Assembly (NCBI GenBank): GCA_029258915.1
Contig: JAPDJU010000001.1
Coordinates: forward strand, 86,889-150,888
Reading direction: 5' to 3'
DNA from: Thermoproteota archaeon
GTDB taxonomy: Archaea > Thermoproteota > Thermoprotei_A > EX4484-217-1
DNA length: 64,000 bases
Shown: piece after piece, positions 51,005 to 61,331 of the stretch
Layout: each line of letters begins with the position of its first letter
Numbering within the stretch: position 1 is the first letter of the stretch
Position numbers and translations under genes: made by a program
The notes under the pieces: model-generated
The model's database searches: none
Told to the model about the DNA's origin: nothing
What the model saw: only the letters and a program-made list of their open reading frames with translations

Positions 51005-51793
51005 TTGGAAAATGCTTCAGAACTTAAGCTCTCATATTTTGACCTACAAGCTTACTGGGGCGGTACGAAACATTTAGGCGGTTTAAAGGCTACGAGAGAA
51101 CTGATTGAACTATGCGGTATAGGTGAAGGTATGTGGGTTTTAGAAGTCGGTTGCGGTGTTGGTGCAACTACATGTTACTTAGCAAAAAAGTGTAAATGTA
51201 AAGTTGTTAGCATAGATGTCCTCAAAAAGATGGTTGATTGGGCAGTAAGGAGAGTGAAAAGAGAGAAAGTACAAAGTAAAGTAGAGTTTGTAATTGCAGA
51301 TGCACAGAATCTTCCTTTCAGAGACAATGTTTTCGATTCCATTATTTGCGAATCTGTAAACGCATTTATAGAAGACAAGCAAAAAGCAGTTAAAGAATAT
51401 GTGCGAGTGGTAAAGGCAGGAGGTTCTGTAGGATTCAATGAAAGTACATGGATAAAAACGCCGCCACCAATAGAATTAGTTGAATACTTAACCCGTACTA
51501 CGGGTGTTAAAGAAATTCTGCCATCCGATGGCTGGAAAGAACTATTGAAAAACTCGGGTCTAACCAACATAGTAGTTAAAACGTATAGAATGAGAGCTCT
51601 AAGCCTAATTGTCAGTGAAATTAGATGGCTAGGTTTAAGAGACTATTTAAGGGGCTGGTATAGATTCTTATCCCTTATTATACATTCTCCAGCCTTCAGA
51701 AAGTATATAAGAGAAATGAAACCTCCTAAAAATGCTACTAAAAATTATTTCAAATACCTAGGATATGGAATATATGTCGGTAAAAAGCGTTAA
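51005..51793 (+). CDS. SAM-dependent methyltransferase (class I)
   Basis: A 262-residue enzyme starting with TTG at 51005. Motif I is VLEVGCGVGATTCYLA near residue 45, the acidic end of strand 2 is VVSIDVL, DAQNLPF gives motif II, and FDSIICESVNAF with VKAGGSVGFNES follow. The C-terminal part has TPPPIELVEYLTRTTGVKEILP and a basic helical tail. It looks like a small-molecule or ubiquinone/arsenite-type methyltransferase; the substrate is unknown. A broken relative lies at 62884-63156. The start has a weak ribosome-binding site. A candidate structured RNA ends about 80 bases upstream. Confidence 0.85.
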   Translation: MENASELKLSYFDLQAYWGGTKHLGGLKATRELIELCGIGEGMWVLEVGCGVGATTCYLAKKCKCKVVSIDVLKKMVDWAVRRVKREKVQSKVEFVIADAQNLPFRDNVFDSIICESVNAFIEDKQKAVKEYVRVVKAGGSVGFNESTWIKTPPPIELVEYLTRTTGVKEILPSDGWKELLKNSGLTNIVVKTYRMRALSLIVSEIRWLGLRDYLRGWYRFLSLIIHSPAFRKYIREMKPPKNATKNYFKYLGYGIYVGKKR

Positions 51794-51897
51794 AAACTCA
51801 TATATACCATATGTTTGTTCTATGCTTAATTGTTAGGCTTAACATAAACATTATTGAAATAATTTAGCAATTTAATTTGTTGAAAAGAGAAGCTTTA

Positions 51898-52209
51898 CTA
51901 GTCGCTTAGTTTAAGAATGTTCTCTAAAGTTTTAATGTCAAGTTCAATGTAAATTTCATGGTCTATCTTTACAAGTCTTATACCTAGTGCATTAAGCTTA
52001 GTTAGTTCATCTTTATCATTCAAAATATCTTTAACTAAATATTCTAACCTCGGATAGTTAGGAGAATATTCCTTATAAAACCAGTAAAGCCCCTTCAATC
52101 CTATTTTTACCTTTTTCTGCCCAGTAATTTTAGCTATAGATAATATTCTTTTTCCATGCTTTCCAAGGTATTTTTTAAAAGTCCTTATAAAGTATTCTGA
52201 GAGAGGCAA
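51898..52209 (-). CDS. Small hypothetical protein
   Basis: A 103-residue soluble protein starting with TTG at 52209 behind GGTAAGGG. It is basic in the first half (RTFKKYLGKHGKRILSIAKITGQKKVKIG) and acidic in the second, with a final amphipathic helix. I do not recognise the family. It is divergent from the valyl-tRNA synthetase gene. Confidence 0.55.
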   Translation of the reverse strand: MPLSEYFIRTFKKYLGKHGKRILSIAKITGQKKVKIGLKGLYWFYKEYSPNYPRLEYLVKDILNDKDELTKLNALGIRLVKIDHEIYIELDIKTLENILKLSD

Positions 52210-52317
52210 GAACCCTTACCAGATGTTCTCTTTTCTAAACCTTACAGTTAAATTTTCTGGAAGCAGTTTACCCTACTTAAGCTATAAAGATAAAATTAAA
52301 TAGAAAGTAGGGGAAAA

Positions 52318-54825
52318 GTGTTTTCGGCTATAAGACAAGTTATCCTCTCTCAACACAAAACTTATGAGGGAAAGCCTATTGGTGAAATGAAGTATACTCC
52401 GAAAATTACAGAGAAACGTTGGAACAAGGATAGAGAGTTGGAAATTAGAAAACTGTGGGATGAAGAAGGAATTTATGAATTCTACTTTGACCCTGAAGAC
52501 CCTAGACCAGTAATTGTAATAGATACTCCGCCACCTTATCCTTCAGGTAAATGGCATGTTGGTGGTGCTGCACACTATACGCAAATAGATATGGTTGGTA
52601 GATACTTTAGAATGAAGGGTTACAATGTTTTTCTACCATTTTATGCTGACAGAAACGGATTACCTGTTGAAGTTCAAGTTGAAAAGGTTAAGAAAATTAA
52701 CCCACATGAGCTAGCAAAAACACCTGAAGGTAGGGAGAAATTCCTTAATCTATGTAGAGAATTTCTAGACAGTGTCGAAAGAGAACTTGTCAACGTTTGG
52801 AGGAGACTTGGATGCAGTTTTTACTATATTAAAGATGGAACTGATAGTCCTAAATACAGGAGAATAACCCAGGCAACCTTCATAGAACTGTGGGAAAAAG
52901 GACTAATCTATGAAGCTGAAAGACCTGTTAATTGGTGTCCTAGATGCAGAACCACTCTTAGTGATGCCGAGCTTGAACGTAAAGAAGAAGAAACATTACT
53001 GTGCTACATTAAGTTTAAGGTTAAAGAAACAGGAGAGAACATAGTTATCGCTACAACGAGGCCTGAACTTTTGGGTGCATGCGATGCAGTAATATATAAT
53101 CCTAAAGATGAGAGATACCATTATCTACAAGGAAAACACGCTATAGTTCCTATATATAATAAGGAAGTACGTATTATTGAACATCCAGAAGCAAAACCGG
53201 AGTTCGGTACTGGACTTGTCATGGTTTGCAGCTTTGGAGATCAAAGAGACATTAGACTATTTAAGGAATTGAACCTTAAGCCAGTAATTTTAATAGATAA
53301 AGGCGGTAGGTTAAATGAGAAATCAGGTATTCTTAAAGGGTTAAAGGTTAAAGAAGCTAGAAATGAAATTATTAAGGAACTTAAAAAACGCGGCTTACTT
53401 GTTAAAACAGAGAAAGTTAAACACTCAATACCCGTTTGCTGGAGATGCAAAACACCTGTAGAATTTATTCATGAGAAAGAATATTTTCTAAAACAACTTG
53501 AGTTTAAAGATAAATTAAAGAAAGTTATTGATAAAATGGCATTCTACCCCGAACACCATAAGAGAAAGCTTATTGACTGGGTAGAGTCAATTTCAACAGA
53601 CTGGCCTATTTCAAGAAGCAGATACTATGGTACTGAAATACCTTTATGGAAATGTGGTAAATGTGGAACAATAATTTTACCTAAGCCTGGAAAATACTAT
53701 GTTCCATGGAGGGAAAAATGCCCTATAGAAAAATGCCTTAAATGTGGAGCTTCTTCAGAAAATATGATAGGCGAGAAGAAAGTATTTGATACATGGTTTG
53801 ACTCTTCAATTTCACCACTGTATGTAAGCGGCTATTTAAGAAACAAGGAATTCTTTGAAAAAGCCTTCGGGAATATTATGAGGCCTCAAGGGCTAGACAT
53901 TATCAGTACATGGCTATACTTCAGCATTCTAAGAGTCTACCAGATAACAGGAAAACCGGCTTTTAGATGGGTTAGAATAACCGGAATGGGTCTTGATGAA
54001 AAAGGGGAAGCAATGCATAAGAGCAAAGGTAACGTAATAGATCCCGACCCGTTCGTTGAAAAATACGGTGCAGATGCTTTCAGGTTTTGGGCTGCTGCAG
54101 CATCTAAACTTGGAAGCGACTACAGGTTTTCTGAACAAACAATTAAGTCCGGCAGTCTTTTCGCAACAAAACTGTGGAACATTGCCAGGTTCATTTCAGC
54201 ATTCCCTGAACCTAAAAAAGAAGAAGTTGTACTGAGACCATTAGATTTGATGATTTTGGAAGAATTAAATAACCTTATAGAGAAGTGTGATAAGGCTTAC
54301 AGTGAACTTGACGTTTACGAACCGGCTAACAGTATTTATCAGTTTATTTGGAATGTTTTTGCATCGCACTATCTTGAAGCAGCTAAACGTAGAGCATACA
54401 ATAGGGATAAGAAATATGGCGAAGCTGAACAAAAAGCTGCATGGTACACTTTACACACGGTCTTGAAATGCACTCTAAAACTGCTAGCGCCAATAATGCC
54501 TTACATAACTGATTATTTATGGAGAAAAATGTATTCAGCAAAAAGCATTCATATAGAAGAGTTTCCAAAGCCTAATCCCGAATGGAATAAAGGCTACGCT
54601 AAACTATTAAAGAAATTTATGGAAGTCAATAGTGCAATCTGGGGTTATAAGAAGAGATCAAATATTTCATTCGCACAGCCAATCAAAGGTGTAATTTTCA
54701 TTCCCGAAGAAATGAAGCCCCTAGCTGACGATATTAAGGAGCTACATAGATTAGAAGAAATCCGCTTTGGTAAGCCTAAAGCTAAGGGTTTAAAAATAGA
54801 TGAAGATGTTTATTTGGTTAAATAA
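52318..54825 (+). CDS. valS: Valyl-tRNA synthetase
   Basis: An 835-residue class I synthetase starting with GTG at 52318 behind AGGGGAAAA. The HIGH region reads PPPYPSGKWHVGG, where WHVGG replaces HIGH, and the KMSKS loop is MHKSKGN. The CP1 editing domain (IATTRPELLGACDAVIYNP, FGTGLVMVCSFGD) removes mischarged threonine. Zinc-type CxxC pairs occur in WCPRCRTTLSD, VCWRCKTPVEF and WKCGKCG. The C-terminal helical anticodon-binding domain is present, and the long coiled-coil tail of bacterial ValRS is absent, as expected for archaea. Its last eight bases overlap the end of the convergent aminopeptidase gene. Confidence 0.95.
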   Translation: MFSAIRQVILSQHKTYEGKPIGEMKYTPKITEKRWNKDRELEIRKLWDEEGIYEFYFDPEDPRPVIVIDTPPPYPSGKWHVGGAAHYTQIDMVGRYFRMKGYNVFLPFYADRNGLPVEVQVEKVKKINPHELAKTPEGREKFLNLCREFLDSVERELVNVWRRLGCSFYYIKDGTDSPKYRRITQATFIELWEKGLIYEAERPVNWCPRCRTTLSDAELERKEEETLLCYIKFKVKETGENIVIATTRPELLGACDAVIYNPKDERYHYLQGKHAIVPIYNKEVRIIEHPEAKPEFGTGLVMVCSFGDQRDIRLFKELNLKPVILIDKGGRLNEKSGILKGLKVKEARNEIIKELKKRGLLVKTEKVKHSIPVCWRCKTPVEFIHEKEYFLKQLEFKDKLKKVIDKMAFYPEHHKRKLIDWVESISTDWPISRSRYYGTEIPLWKCGKCGTIILPKPGKYYVPWREKCPIEKCLKCGASSENMIGEKKVFDTWFDSSISPLYVSGYLRNKEFFEKAFGNIMRPQGLDIISTWLYFSILRVYQITGKPAFRWVRITGMGLDEKGEAMHKSKGNVIDPDPFVEKYGADAFRFWAAAASKLGSDYRFSEQTIKSGSLFATKLWNIARFISAFPEPKKEEVVLRPLDLMILEELNNLIEKCDKAYSELDVYEPANSIYQFIWNVFASHYLEAAKRRAYNRDKKYGEAEQKAAWYTLHTVLKCTLKLLAPIMPYITDYLWRKMYSAKSIHIEEFPKPNPEWNKGYAKLLKKFMEVNSAIWGYKKRSNISFAQPIKGVIFIPEEMKPLADDIKELHRLEEIRFGKPKAKGLKIDEDVYLVK

Positions 54826-55918
54826 GAAACTTTCCTTTTTCATAAATAAGTTCTCCATCAGCATATACTTTTCCTTCTTTCATATCTTTAATCATGTCTA
54901 TGTGGATTGTAGAGAAGTTTTTGCCTCCAGCTTCAGGAAAACCTCTACCAATAGCTAAGTGTATGGTCCCTCCCATTTTCTCGTCAAATAATATTTCCTT
55001 TGTGAAAACATTTATTTCATAGTTTGTTCCGAAAGCTATTTCCCCTAGTCTTTTAGCTCCTTCATCAGTCTCAAGTAGCTTATTAAGAAACTGTTGACCT
55101 TCAGAAGCCGTAGCTTCCACAACGACTCCATCCTTGAATCTTAGCTTAACATTTCTTATTTCGAATCCTCTATACAGTATTGGGAATGTAAATCTTATCA
55201 CACCATTTGCCGAATCCTCTATAGGCGATGTGAAAATTTCTCCGTCAGGCATGTTTTTCTTACCGTCAGCATTAATCCATTTTCTACCTTTAACTGAAAC
55301 TGTCAAATCTGTTTCAGGACCAAGAATTGTTATTTCATCAACTTTACTAAGGAATTTAACATATCTTTCCTGTTGCTCATGAATTCTCTTCCATTCTGCT
55401 ATAGGGTCATCTTTATCTACATGGCAGGCCTTAAAAACAAAGTCCTCGAAATCTACTGTTGACATTCCGGCCTCCTGCGCCATTGAAGACGTCGGGTAAG
55501 GTAAAACAACCCATCTTATTTCTCCTTTAGCCTCCCTCTCCATGAACTTCTTCATGATACCTCTTCTTGCAGCGCTATGTATCTTTATCTTTTCAGGATT
55601 CACATTATTTAGTCTTCTAGAGTTAGATACAGCCAAGATGTTTATGTGAATAGTGGCTTTTTCAAAAATAACTTCCACATGGGGGGGTATGTGTTTTAAC
55701 TGCTCATCCTTAGCATACTTGTAATAGATTTCTTCTAAAACTTCATCATAGAAGTGAACGCATGGAAAAGCACCTACTAGTAGGCTTTGCCTATATATTT
55801 CCCTAGCTAAATCCCTCGCTGTAATAGGTGACACTATGATTACTTCGTCTCTAGGACGCATTTCAGTAGAATATTTGACAATAAGTTCAGCTAATTTGCA
55901 GACTCTGGGATCAACCAT
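54818..55918 (-). CDS. M29-family aminopeptidase (AmpS/aminopeptidase T type)
   Basis: A 366-residue metallopeptidase with GAGGTT seven bases before its ATG. The N-terminal domain (RPRDEVIIVSPITARDLAREIYRQ) is followed by the catalytic domain with MPDGEIFTSPIEDSANG, ASEGQQFLNKLLETDEGAKRLGE, FGTNYEI and GGTIHLAIGRGFPEAGGKN, which carry the Glu, His and Asp ligands of the M29 co-catalytic metal site. The late FSTIHIDMI supplies another His/Asp pair. It removes N-terminal residues from peptides in the cytoplasm. Confidence 0.92.
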   Translation of the reverse strand: MVDPRVCKLAELIVKYSTEMRPRDEVIIVSPITARDLAREIYRQSLLVGAFPCVHFYDEVLEEIYYKYAKDEQLKHIPPHVEVIFEKATIHINILAVSNSRRLNNVNPEKIKIHSAARRGIMKKFMEREAKGEIRWVVLPYPTSSMAQEAGMSTVDFEDFVFKACHVDKDDPIAEWKRIHEQQERYVKFLSKVDEITILGPETDLTVSVKGRKWINADGKKNMPDGEIFTSPIEDSANGVIRFTFPILYRGFEIRNVKLRFKDGVVVEATASEGQQFLNKLLETDEGAKRLGEIAFGTNYEINVFTKEILFDEKMGGTIHLAIGRGFPEAGGKNFSTIHIDMIKDMKEGKVYADGELIYEKGKFLI

Positions 55919-56279
55919 TGCAAATAACCTCTTTAGGCTTTACACTGGCTAGCCTGGTTATAAATATAGATTTAAACAAAGCCTTATTTTATTTTTCTTC
56001 TTTCTGAGAAATCGGTTAGAAAAATTAACTCAGTATATTAGCTTGTTCATAAATTACTTGAGCTATTTTTGTTTCTTTAAAAATCTGCATAGGGCAGCAG
56101 CATATTACGCTAAAGGTTTCAATTTTTCTATTTCATCATCATGGCTAACTACTATATCATATATAGCAAGGTTAAAGAAGCATTTTACTATTTTAAATTA
56201 AATTTAAATACATATTTAAAATAGGTTTAAGCCGATGTTTCAACAAAACATAAATTATTTTATGACATATTTTTAAGTA
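55919..56279. other. AT-rich intergenic region upstream of the nuclease-PCNA pair
   Basis: No gene is seen. The region near 56190-56230 is dominated by AAATTTAAATA-like steps. A TATA-like AAATTATTTTATG at about 56251-56263 lies about 25-30 bases before the next start codons, suggesting a leaderless message for the gene at 56280. Confidence 0.35.
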
Positions 56280-56951
56280 GTGTCGATGATGGCTACATTG
56301 TTAGCTGATTTAATTAAGCATTTGCTTTACGTTAGATACATAGACTTTGAGACTTTAAAGAAAATACTTAAGGTTGCTCCCGAAGTTCTTGAAAGACTGT
56401 TGTTGCCTTTAGAAAGCCAAGATCTTGTCAGAGTGTATGATGGTAGAGTTGAAGTCTCTAATGTCATAGGTTTAGCTATTGAGGGGTTACGTTCAGGTTT
56501 AACGCACGATTCCGTGGCTGGAGGACTTAATTGGAGAGATTTTGAAAGATATGCTAGTAAAATTCTTGAAGCACATGGATTCATGGTTTATAGAGGGCTT
56601 AGGGGAGGTTTTAGTGAAGGTAGATTTGAAATAGATGTTTTCGGGTTTAAAGAAACACTAGCATTAGCTATAGATTGTAAGCATTGGAAAAGAACACATT
56701 TCAGCATATTAAGAAACCATGTTGAAAGACATATTTCTCGTGTTGAATTACTTAGCTATGCTATAAGAGCCAGGGTTGTTGATGTAGGTTTTAGGAGAGG
56801 AAAAATATTGCCTGTAATCGTTACCTTAGCTGAACATTCTAGAAATACGATAAACAATGTCCCTATAGTTCCTATCTCGAAATTCAATGATTTCATATTG
56901 AATGCTAGAAAGTACATGGAAGAATTAAGTTTAATAACTTTCAAAGTTTAA
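56280..56951 (+). CDS. Restriction-endonuclease-like (PD-(D/E)XK) protein
   Basis: A 223-residue protein. Starts at GTG 56280 or, more likely, at ATG 56286 with no ribosome-binding site, consistent with a leaderless transcript. Residues 1-80 look like a helical winged domain. Then WRDFERYASKILEAHGFMVY leads into the nuclease core GRFEIDVFGF...ALAIDCKHWKR, where E, D and the D-C-K triplet form the metal site of the PD-(D/E)XK fold. A role in DNA repair or recombination is plausible. It ends 36 bases before PCNA. Confidence 0.8.
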   Translation: MSMMATLLADLIKHLLYVRYIDFETLKKILKVAPEVLERLLLPLESQDLVRVYDGRVEVSNVIGLAIEGLRSGLTHDSVAGGLNWRDFERYASKILEAHGFMVYRGLRGGFSEGRFEIDVFGFKETLALAIDCKHWKRTHFSILRNHVERHISRVELLSYAIRARVVDVGFRRGKILPVIVTLAEHSRNTINNVPIVPISKFNDFILNARKYMEELSLITFKV

Positions 56952-56987
56952 ATCTAAGCTTAACTTAATTCTACAACGGGGTTTAGT

Positions 56988-57728
56988 TTGAAAGCCATAC
57001 TACCTGAAGCCAGAGCTTTCGCTAGTATTATAGAAGCACTGTCCAGAGTTGTTGATGAAGCTTCAATGAAATTTACACCGGAAAAAGTTGTTTTACGAGC
57101 ACTGGATCCAGCCAAGGTTTCTATGTTTATTATGGAATTACCTTCAATTCTTTTCGAAGAATATGATGTAGAAGAGGAAGTTAAGATAGGTTTCAATACT
57201 GCGGTTCTTTTAAAGCTTCTTAAAAGAAGTAAGAGAGACGATAAGTTAGAAATAGCTCTCGAAGAAGGATATGCTAAGTTTTCAATAATAGGAGCATATT
57301 CTAAACTCTATAAGATATTAAATATCGAAACTGCTGAAGAAGAGCTTCCGGAACCACGTATCGAACTAAACGTTAATGCAATAATACATTCTGAACCACT
57401 AAAACATGCTATTAAGGATGCTGAAACTATAGGTGATGTTGTTGAGTTTTCCGCTGAAACAGAAGATGAGCTTATAATTAAAGGTAAAGGGGAAACATCT
57501 GAAACTGAAACTAGAATTTCTAAAGAATCTGGAGCTCTAATATCCCTTGAAGTTAAAGAACCTTCAAAATCCACTTATGCTATAGAACATATTAAGAACA
57601 TTGTTTCACTAACTAAAGTTGCTGATACTGTAGAAGTAAGTTTCTCGACAAGAATGCCATTAAAATTAGCGTTTACCATTCTAGGTGAGGGTAAAGTAAC
57701 GTACTTCTTAGCTCCAAAAGTAGAGTAG
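56988..57728 (+). CDS. pcn: DNA polymerase sliding clamp PCNA
   Basis: A 246-residue clamp starting with TTG at 56988 behind GGGG. The N-terminal ARAFASIIEALSRVVDEASMKFTPEKVVLRALDPAKVSM (given in two parts) and the C-terminal KVTYFLAPKVE match archaeal PCNA. The interdomain connector lies around residues 115-130. PCNA rings tether polymerases, Fen1 and ligase to DNA. It ends three bases before the convergent isoleucyl-tRNA synthetase gene. Only one PCNA is visible here, whereas many Thermoproteota carry two or three. Confidence 0.95.
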   Translation: MKAILPEARAFASIIEALSRVVDEASMKFTPEKVVLRALDPAKVSMFIMELPSILFEEYDVEEEVKIGFNTAVLLKLLKRSKRDDKLEIALEEGYAKFSIIGAYSKLYKILNIETAEEELPEPRIELNVNAIIHSEPLKHAIKDAETIGDVVEFSAETEDELIIKGKGETSETETRISKESGALISLEVKEPSKSTYAIEHIKNIVSLTKVADTVEVSFSTRMPLKLAFTILGEGKVTYFLAPKVE

Positions 57729-57730
57729 GT

Positions 57731-60700
57731 TTAAAGACGTTTTACTGCTACAATGTACCTTTCATCACCTATCTCCCATGTTTTAACGTAGCCTTCGTAT
57801 TTTTCAAGCTCTTTAGCTGTTATAGTTAATGTTTTTGCCCTAACTTCTTCTATAATGTATGATCTCCATTCTTCAAGCATTTTTACTGCGGTTTCGTCAG
57901 GGACTTTAACTGTAACGTTTATGAATGCGTCTACTGGTAGGTCAAGTTCTTTTCTCATAAACTGTATTCTTCTAACAACATCTCTTGCAAGCCCTTCAGC
58001 TGCAACTTTTTCATTTATTTTGACATTTAAAACAACCTTTCCATAGTCGAATTCTTTAAACATATAATTCTCTATAGGCTCTTCAGTTATTTCAACATCC
58101 TCTTTAGATATTTTATACACCCTATTCTCTACGTGTAATTCATAAGATCCCTTGTTGAGAACAGTTTTAGCTATTTCATTACCCAGTTTTTCAAATATTT
58201 CAATTGCCTTTGCCATGTCCTTCTTTAAAACAGGACCTAGTCTTGAATATATTGGCTTAACTCTATACCTAACATACTTCTCAGATTCATCTAATGGTTT
58301 TACCCTAACTTTTTTAACATTAACTTGCGATGTTAAAATGTCTAATATTCTACTTACTGACTTTAAGAGCCTGTTATTATTTGAAAGTATTACCAGCTCA
58401 AGTAATGGCTGCCTAATCTTTATTCCTGCTTTCATCCTGGCTGCTGCAGCTGCTTCAACAATTTTCTTAGCATATTCCATATCCTCTTCTAAATCATCTC
58501 TAATCATTTCTTTAGAGTACTTAGGCCACTCCATTAGGTGAATGCTTTCCGGCAGTTCTGGTTCAGCAGGTCTTATGAACTGCTGATATAGCTCTTCAGT
58601 TACGAAAGGCGTTATTGGAGCTAATATCAATAATAAGTTCTTAAGAACACTATATAATGTTGCGTATGCAACTATTTTATCCGGGTTTTCAGCTTCAACC
58701 CAAACCCTTCTTCTAATAAGTCTTATGTACCAATGGCTTAAATCCTCAACTATAAAATTCCTTATTCTTCTTAAAGCTTCATGTAATAATGATCTTCTTA
58801 TAAGATCGTCAACATCTCTGATAAGCCTATTTACCCTTGATAAAACCCATCTGTCCTCAAATCTAAGCCATTTTTCTACTTTCTCTAGGTTCCATTTTGT
58901 AGGGTCAAATCTATCTAGGTTCATGTATGTTGATGCGAAAACGAAAATATTCCATAGTATGTTTAGGTCTCTGAACGCTAGGTCAAGCTTTTTCCATGAA
59001 AACCTTACATCTTCCCATATAGTATTTTGTAAAACCCAAAATCTTAAGGTATCTGCACCGTAATTTTCAACAACTTCATCTACTGAAACGAAGTTTCCAA
59101 GGCTTTTATGCATTTCCCTACCTTTTTCATCAAGCATGTATCCGTGAACTACAACTTTAACGTAAGGTGTTTTACCGAAGCCTAAAACCCCTGATCTAAG
59201 GAGGCTGAAGAACCATCCAGCTATTTGATCGTGTCCTTCAACTATGAAGTCCACCGGGTTAAGTTCTTCATAAAGCTTACGTTTCTTAGGATAGAAGAGG
59301 CTTGCATAAAATGCTATACCGCTATCAAACCATACATCTAAAACATCTGGTACTCTTTCCATAACACTTCCACACTTAGGGCATTTCAACTTAACTTCAT
59401 CGATCCATGGTTTATGTAGGTCCTTAAGCTCAAGTTTAACTATAGATTTTGACTTCAGTTCTTCAACGCTTGAAGGTATAAATATGTTCTTGCAGTTCTT
59501 GCATTCCCAAATGGGTAAGGGTATACCCCAATATCTCTGCCTTGAAATAACCCAGTCTCTAAGCTCTTTAAGCCAATTCTTAAATCTCTCCTTCGCCCAA
59601 TCAGGAACCCAAACTATTTTACCGGCTTCTTCAAGCATTTTATCTTTAAGCTTAGTTACCATTATATACCATTGCTCTGTTGCTCTAAGAACTAGAGGTG
59701 TTTTACATCTCCAGCAAACAGGATATTTATGAACAATAGTTTCATAGTATAAAAGTAATCCCTTCTTTTTAAGATCCTCTATAACTATACTATTTGCTTC
59801 TCTAACATGGAATCCAGCATATTTTCCTGCTTCAGAAGTAAATATACCATGCTCGTCTACAGGACTTACTGCAGGAAGCCCGTATTGTAGTCCTATATTG
59901 AAGTCTTCTTCACCATGGCCTGGAGCTGTATGAACAAGACCCGTACCCTCATATGGTGAAACATATTCAGACAAAACAACTTTATGTGTTTTATCGCTTC
60001 TATATTTTCTTTGAGCTTCAACTTCTTCAAGTAAAGGAGGTATATATTTTAAACCTTCAATGTCTTTTCCTTTGAATTCTTCTACAATTCTGAATTCAGC
60101 ACCTATTTTTTCAAAAACATGTTTAAGCCTAACTTTAGCCAATATAAGCTTTTCACCATTATATTCTACTTTAACGTAAACTAGTTCTGGATGAGCCATT
60201 ACAGCCATGTTAGCAGGTAAGGTCCATGGTGTAGTAGTCCATATGAGCAGGTATTCTTTTTCACGGCCCTCTATGGGGAATTTTACAAATATTGATGGAT
60301 CTTCTAGGTCTTTATATTCTTGAACCTCATAGTCTGCCAAAACTGTTTCACAGCGTGGACACCACCAAACAACTTTAACACCTTTCTTCAAAAGCCCTTG
60401 TTTATAAACTCTTTTTATAAGCCACCATCCGGACTCCATGTATTCTGGTGTTAAAGTGTAATAGGGGTCCTCCCATTTCATACTAACTCCTAGTCGTTCA
60501 AACCTTTTGCTCATTAGAGAAGCGTTTGTAAGTGCAAGTTTCCTACATTCTTCAATAAACTTCGCTATACCTACTTTTTCAACAATTTCTTTTTTACTCT
60601 TAAGGCCAAGTTTTTTCTCAACAGCAACCTCTATTGGTAGACCGTGCGTATCGTAGCCTGGCTGATCCCATACGAAGAATCCCTTCATTCTATAATATCT

Positions 60701-60916
60701 GATTACAGTATCTTTTATTGCTTTATTCCAAGCAGTACCTATATGTGGAACATCGCTTGAAGGATACGGTGGGCCATCTAAGAAGTAAAACTTAGGTTTA
60801 CCTTTAAGCTTCTCCCTTACTTTATCATAAACTCTTTTCTCCTTCCAAAACTTCAATATTTTTTCTTCTAACTCTAAAGGCTTATACTGTTTTTCCACTA
60901 AGCCTACATTACCCAT
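57731..60916 (-). CDS. ileS: Isoleucyl-tRNA synthetase
   Basis: A 1061-residue class I synthetase with GGGTG before its ATG. HIGH reads PHIGT in PPYPSSDVPHIGTAWNKA, and the KMSKS loop is EMHKSLGNFVS. The editing domain contains LIWTTTPWTLPANMAVM and the later GTGLVHTAPGHGEEDF. Zinc-type cysteines occur in WWCPRCETVLADYEV, VCWRCKTPLVL and WECKNCKNI. The long C-terminal region with MARI-like helices matches archaeal and eukaryotic IleRS. It is convergent with PCNA. Confidence 0.96.
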   Translation of the reverse strand: MGNVGLVEKQYKPLELEEKILKFWKEKRVYDKVREKLKGKPKFYFLDGPPYPSSDVPHIGTAWNKAIKDTVIRYYRMKGFFVWDQPGYDTHGLPIEVAVEKKLGLKSKKEIVEKVGIAKFIEECRKLALTNASLMSKRFERLGVSMKWEDPYYTLTPEYMESGWWLIKRVYKQGLLKKGVKVVWWCPRCETVLADYEVQEYKDLEDPSIFVKFPIEGREKEYLLIWTTTPWTLPANMAVMAHPELVYVKVEYNGEKLILAKVRLKHVFEKIGAEFRIVEEFKGKDIEGLKYIPPLLEEVEAQRKYRSDKTHKVVLSEYVSPYEGTGLVHTAPGHGEEDFNIGLQYGLPAVSPVDEHGIFTSEAGKYAGFHVREANSIVIEDLKKKGLLLYYETIVHKYPVCWRCKTPLVLRATEQWYIMVTKLKDKMLEEAGKIVWVPDWAKERFKNWLKELRDWVISRQRYWGIPLPIWECKNCKNIFIPSSVEELKSKSIVKLELKDLHKPWIDEVKLKCPKCGSVMERVPDVLDVWFDSGIAFYASLFYPKKRKLYEELNPVDFIVEGHDQIAGWFFSLLRSGVLGFGKTPYVKVVVHGYMLDEKGREMHKSLGNFVSVDEVVENYGADTLRFWVLQNTIWEDVRFSWKKLDLAFRDLNILWNIFVFASTYMNLDRFDPTKWNLEKVEKWLRFEDRWVLSRVNRLIRDVDDLIRRSLLHEALRRIRNFIVEDLSHWYIRLIRRRVWVEAENPDKIVAYATLYSVLKNLLLILAPITPFVTEELYQQFIRPAEPELPESIHLMEWPKYSKEMIRDDLEEDMEYAKKIVEAAAAARMKAGIKIRQPLLELVILSNNNRLLKSVSRILDILTSQVNVKKVRVKPLDESEKYVRYRVKPIYSRLGPVLKKDMAKAIEIFEKLGNEIAKTVLNKGSYELHVENRVYKISKEDVEITEEPIENYMFKEFDYGKVVLNVKINEKVAAEGLARDVVRRIQFMRKELDLPVDAFINVTVKVPDETAVKMLEEWRSYIIEEVRAKTLTITAKELEKYEGYVKTWEIGDERYIVAVKRL

Positions 60917-60978
60917 TTAAACACCCTGGGCGTTAAGGAGTACTATAGTTCACTTTCAATAAAATGCTCCTTAGACTT

Positions 60979-61239
60979 TTAACTTTTATCTCTATGTGAT
61001 GGAACAACTTTCTCAATAACATCGATCTTAACTTTTACCTTAAACTTCCTCTCAATATTATCTTTAACGGAAATAGGGTCATCGCTGAAGTCTATTACTT
61101 CAACATAGCGGAATTCAGGTACAACAATACTCCTATGTACGATAATATCTTTACCTTTAAGAAAACCCTTTAAATACTCATATATTTTAGAAAACAGTTC
61201 CTCATCATATGTCGTAAAGTATATCCTCAACACCTTCAT
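60979..61239 (-). CDS. Small hypothetical protein
   Basis: An 86-residue soluble alpha/beta protein with GGTG before its ATG. It has alternating strands and helices (KVLRIYFTTYDEELFSKIYEYL, then IIVHRSIVVPEFRYVEVIDF) and a basic end. It is 62 bases upstream of ileS on the same strand and may be co-transcribed. I do not recognise the family. Confidence 0.6.
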   Translation of the reverse strand: MKVLRIYFTTYDEELFSKIYEYLKGFLKGKDIIVHRSIVVPEFRYVEVIDFSDDPISVKDNIERKFKVKVKIDVIEKVVPSHRDKS

Positions 61240-61331
61240 TCCTCAACACCATGTATTACTGCAAAATTAATATTAATCAGCAGTTATACATATGTTTTGA
61301 ACTATAAATAATATTCTTTGAGGAAGAAGTT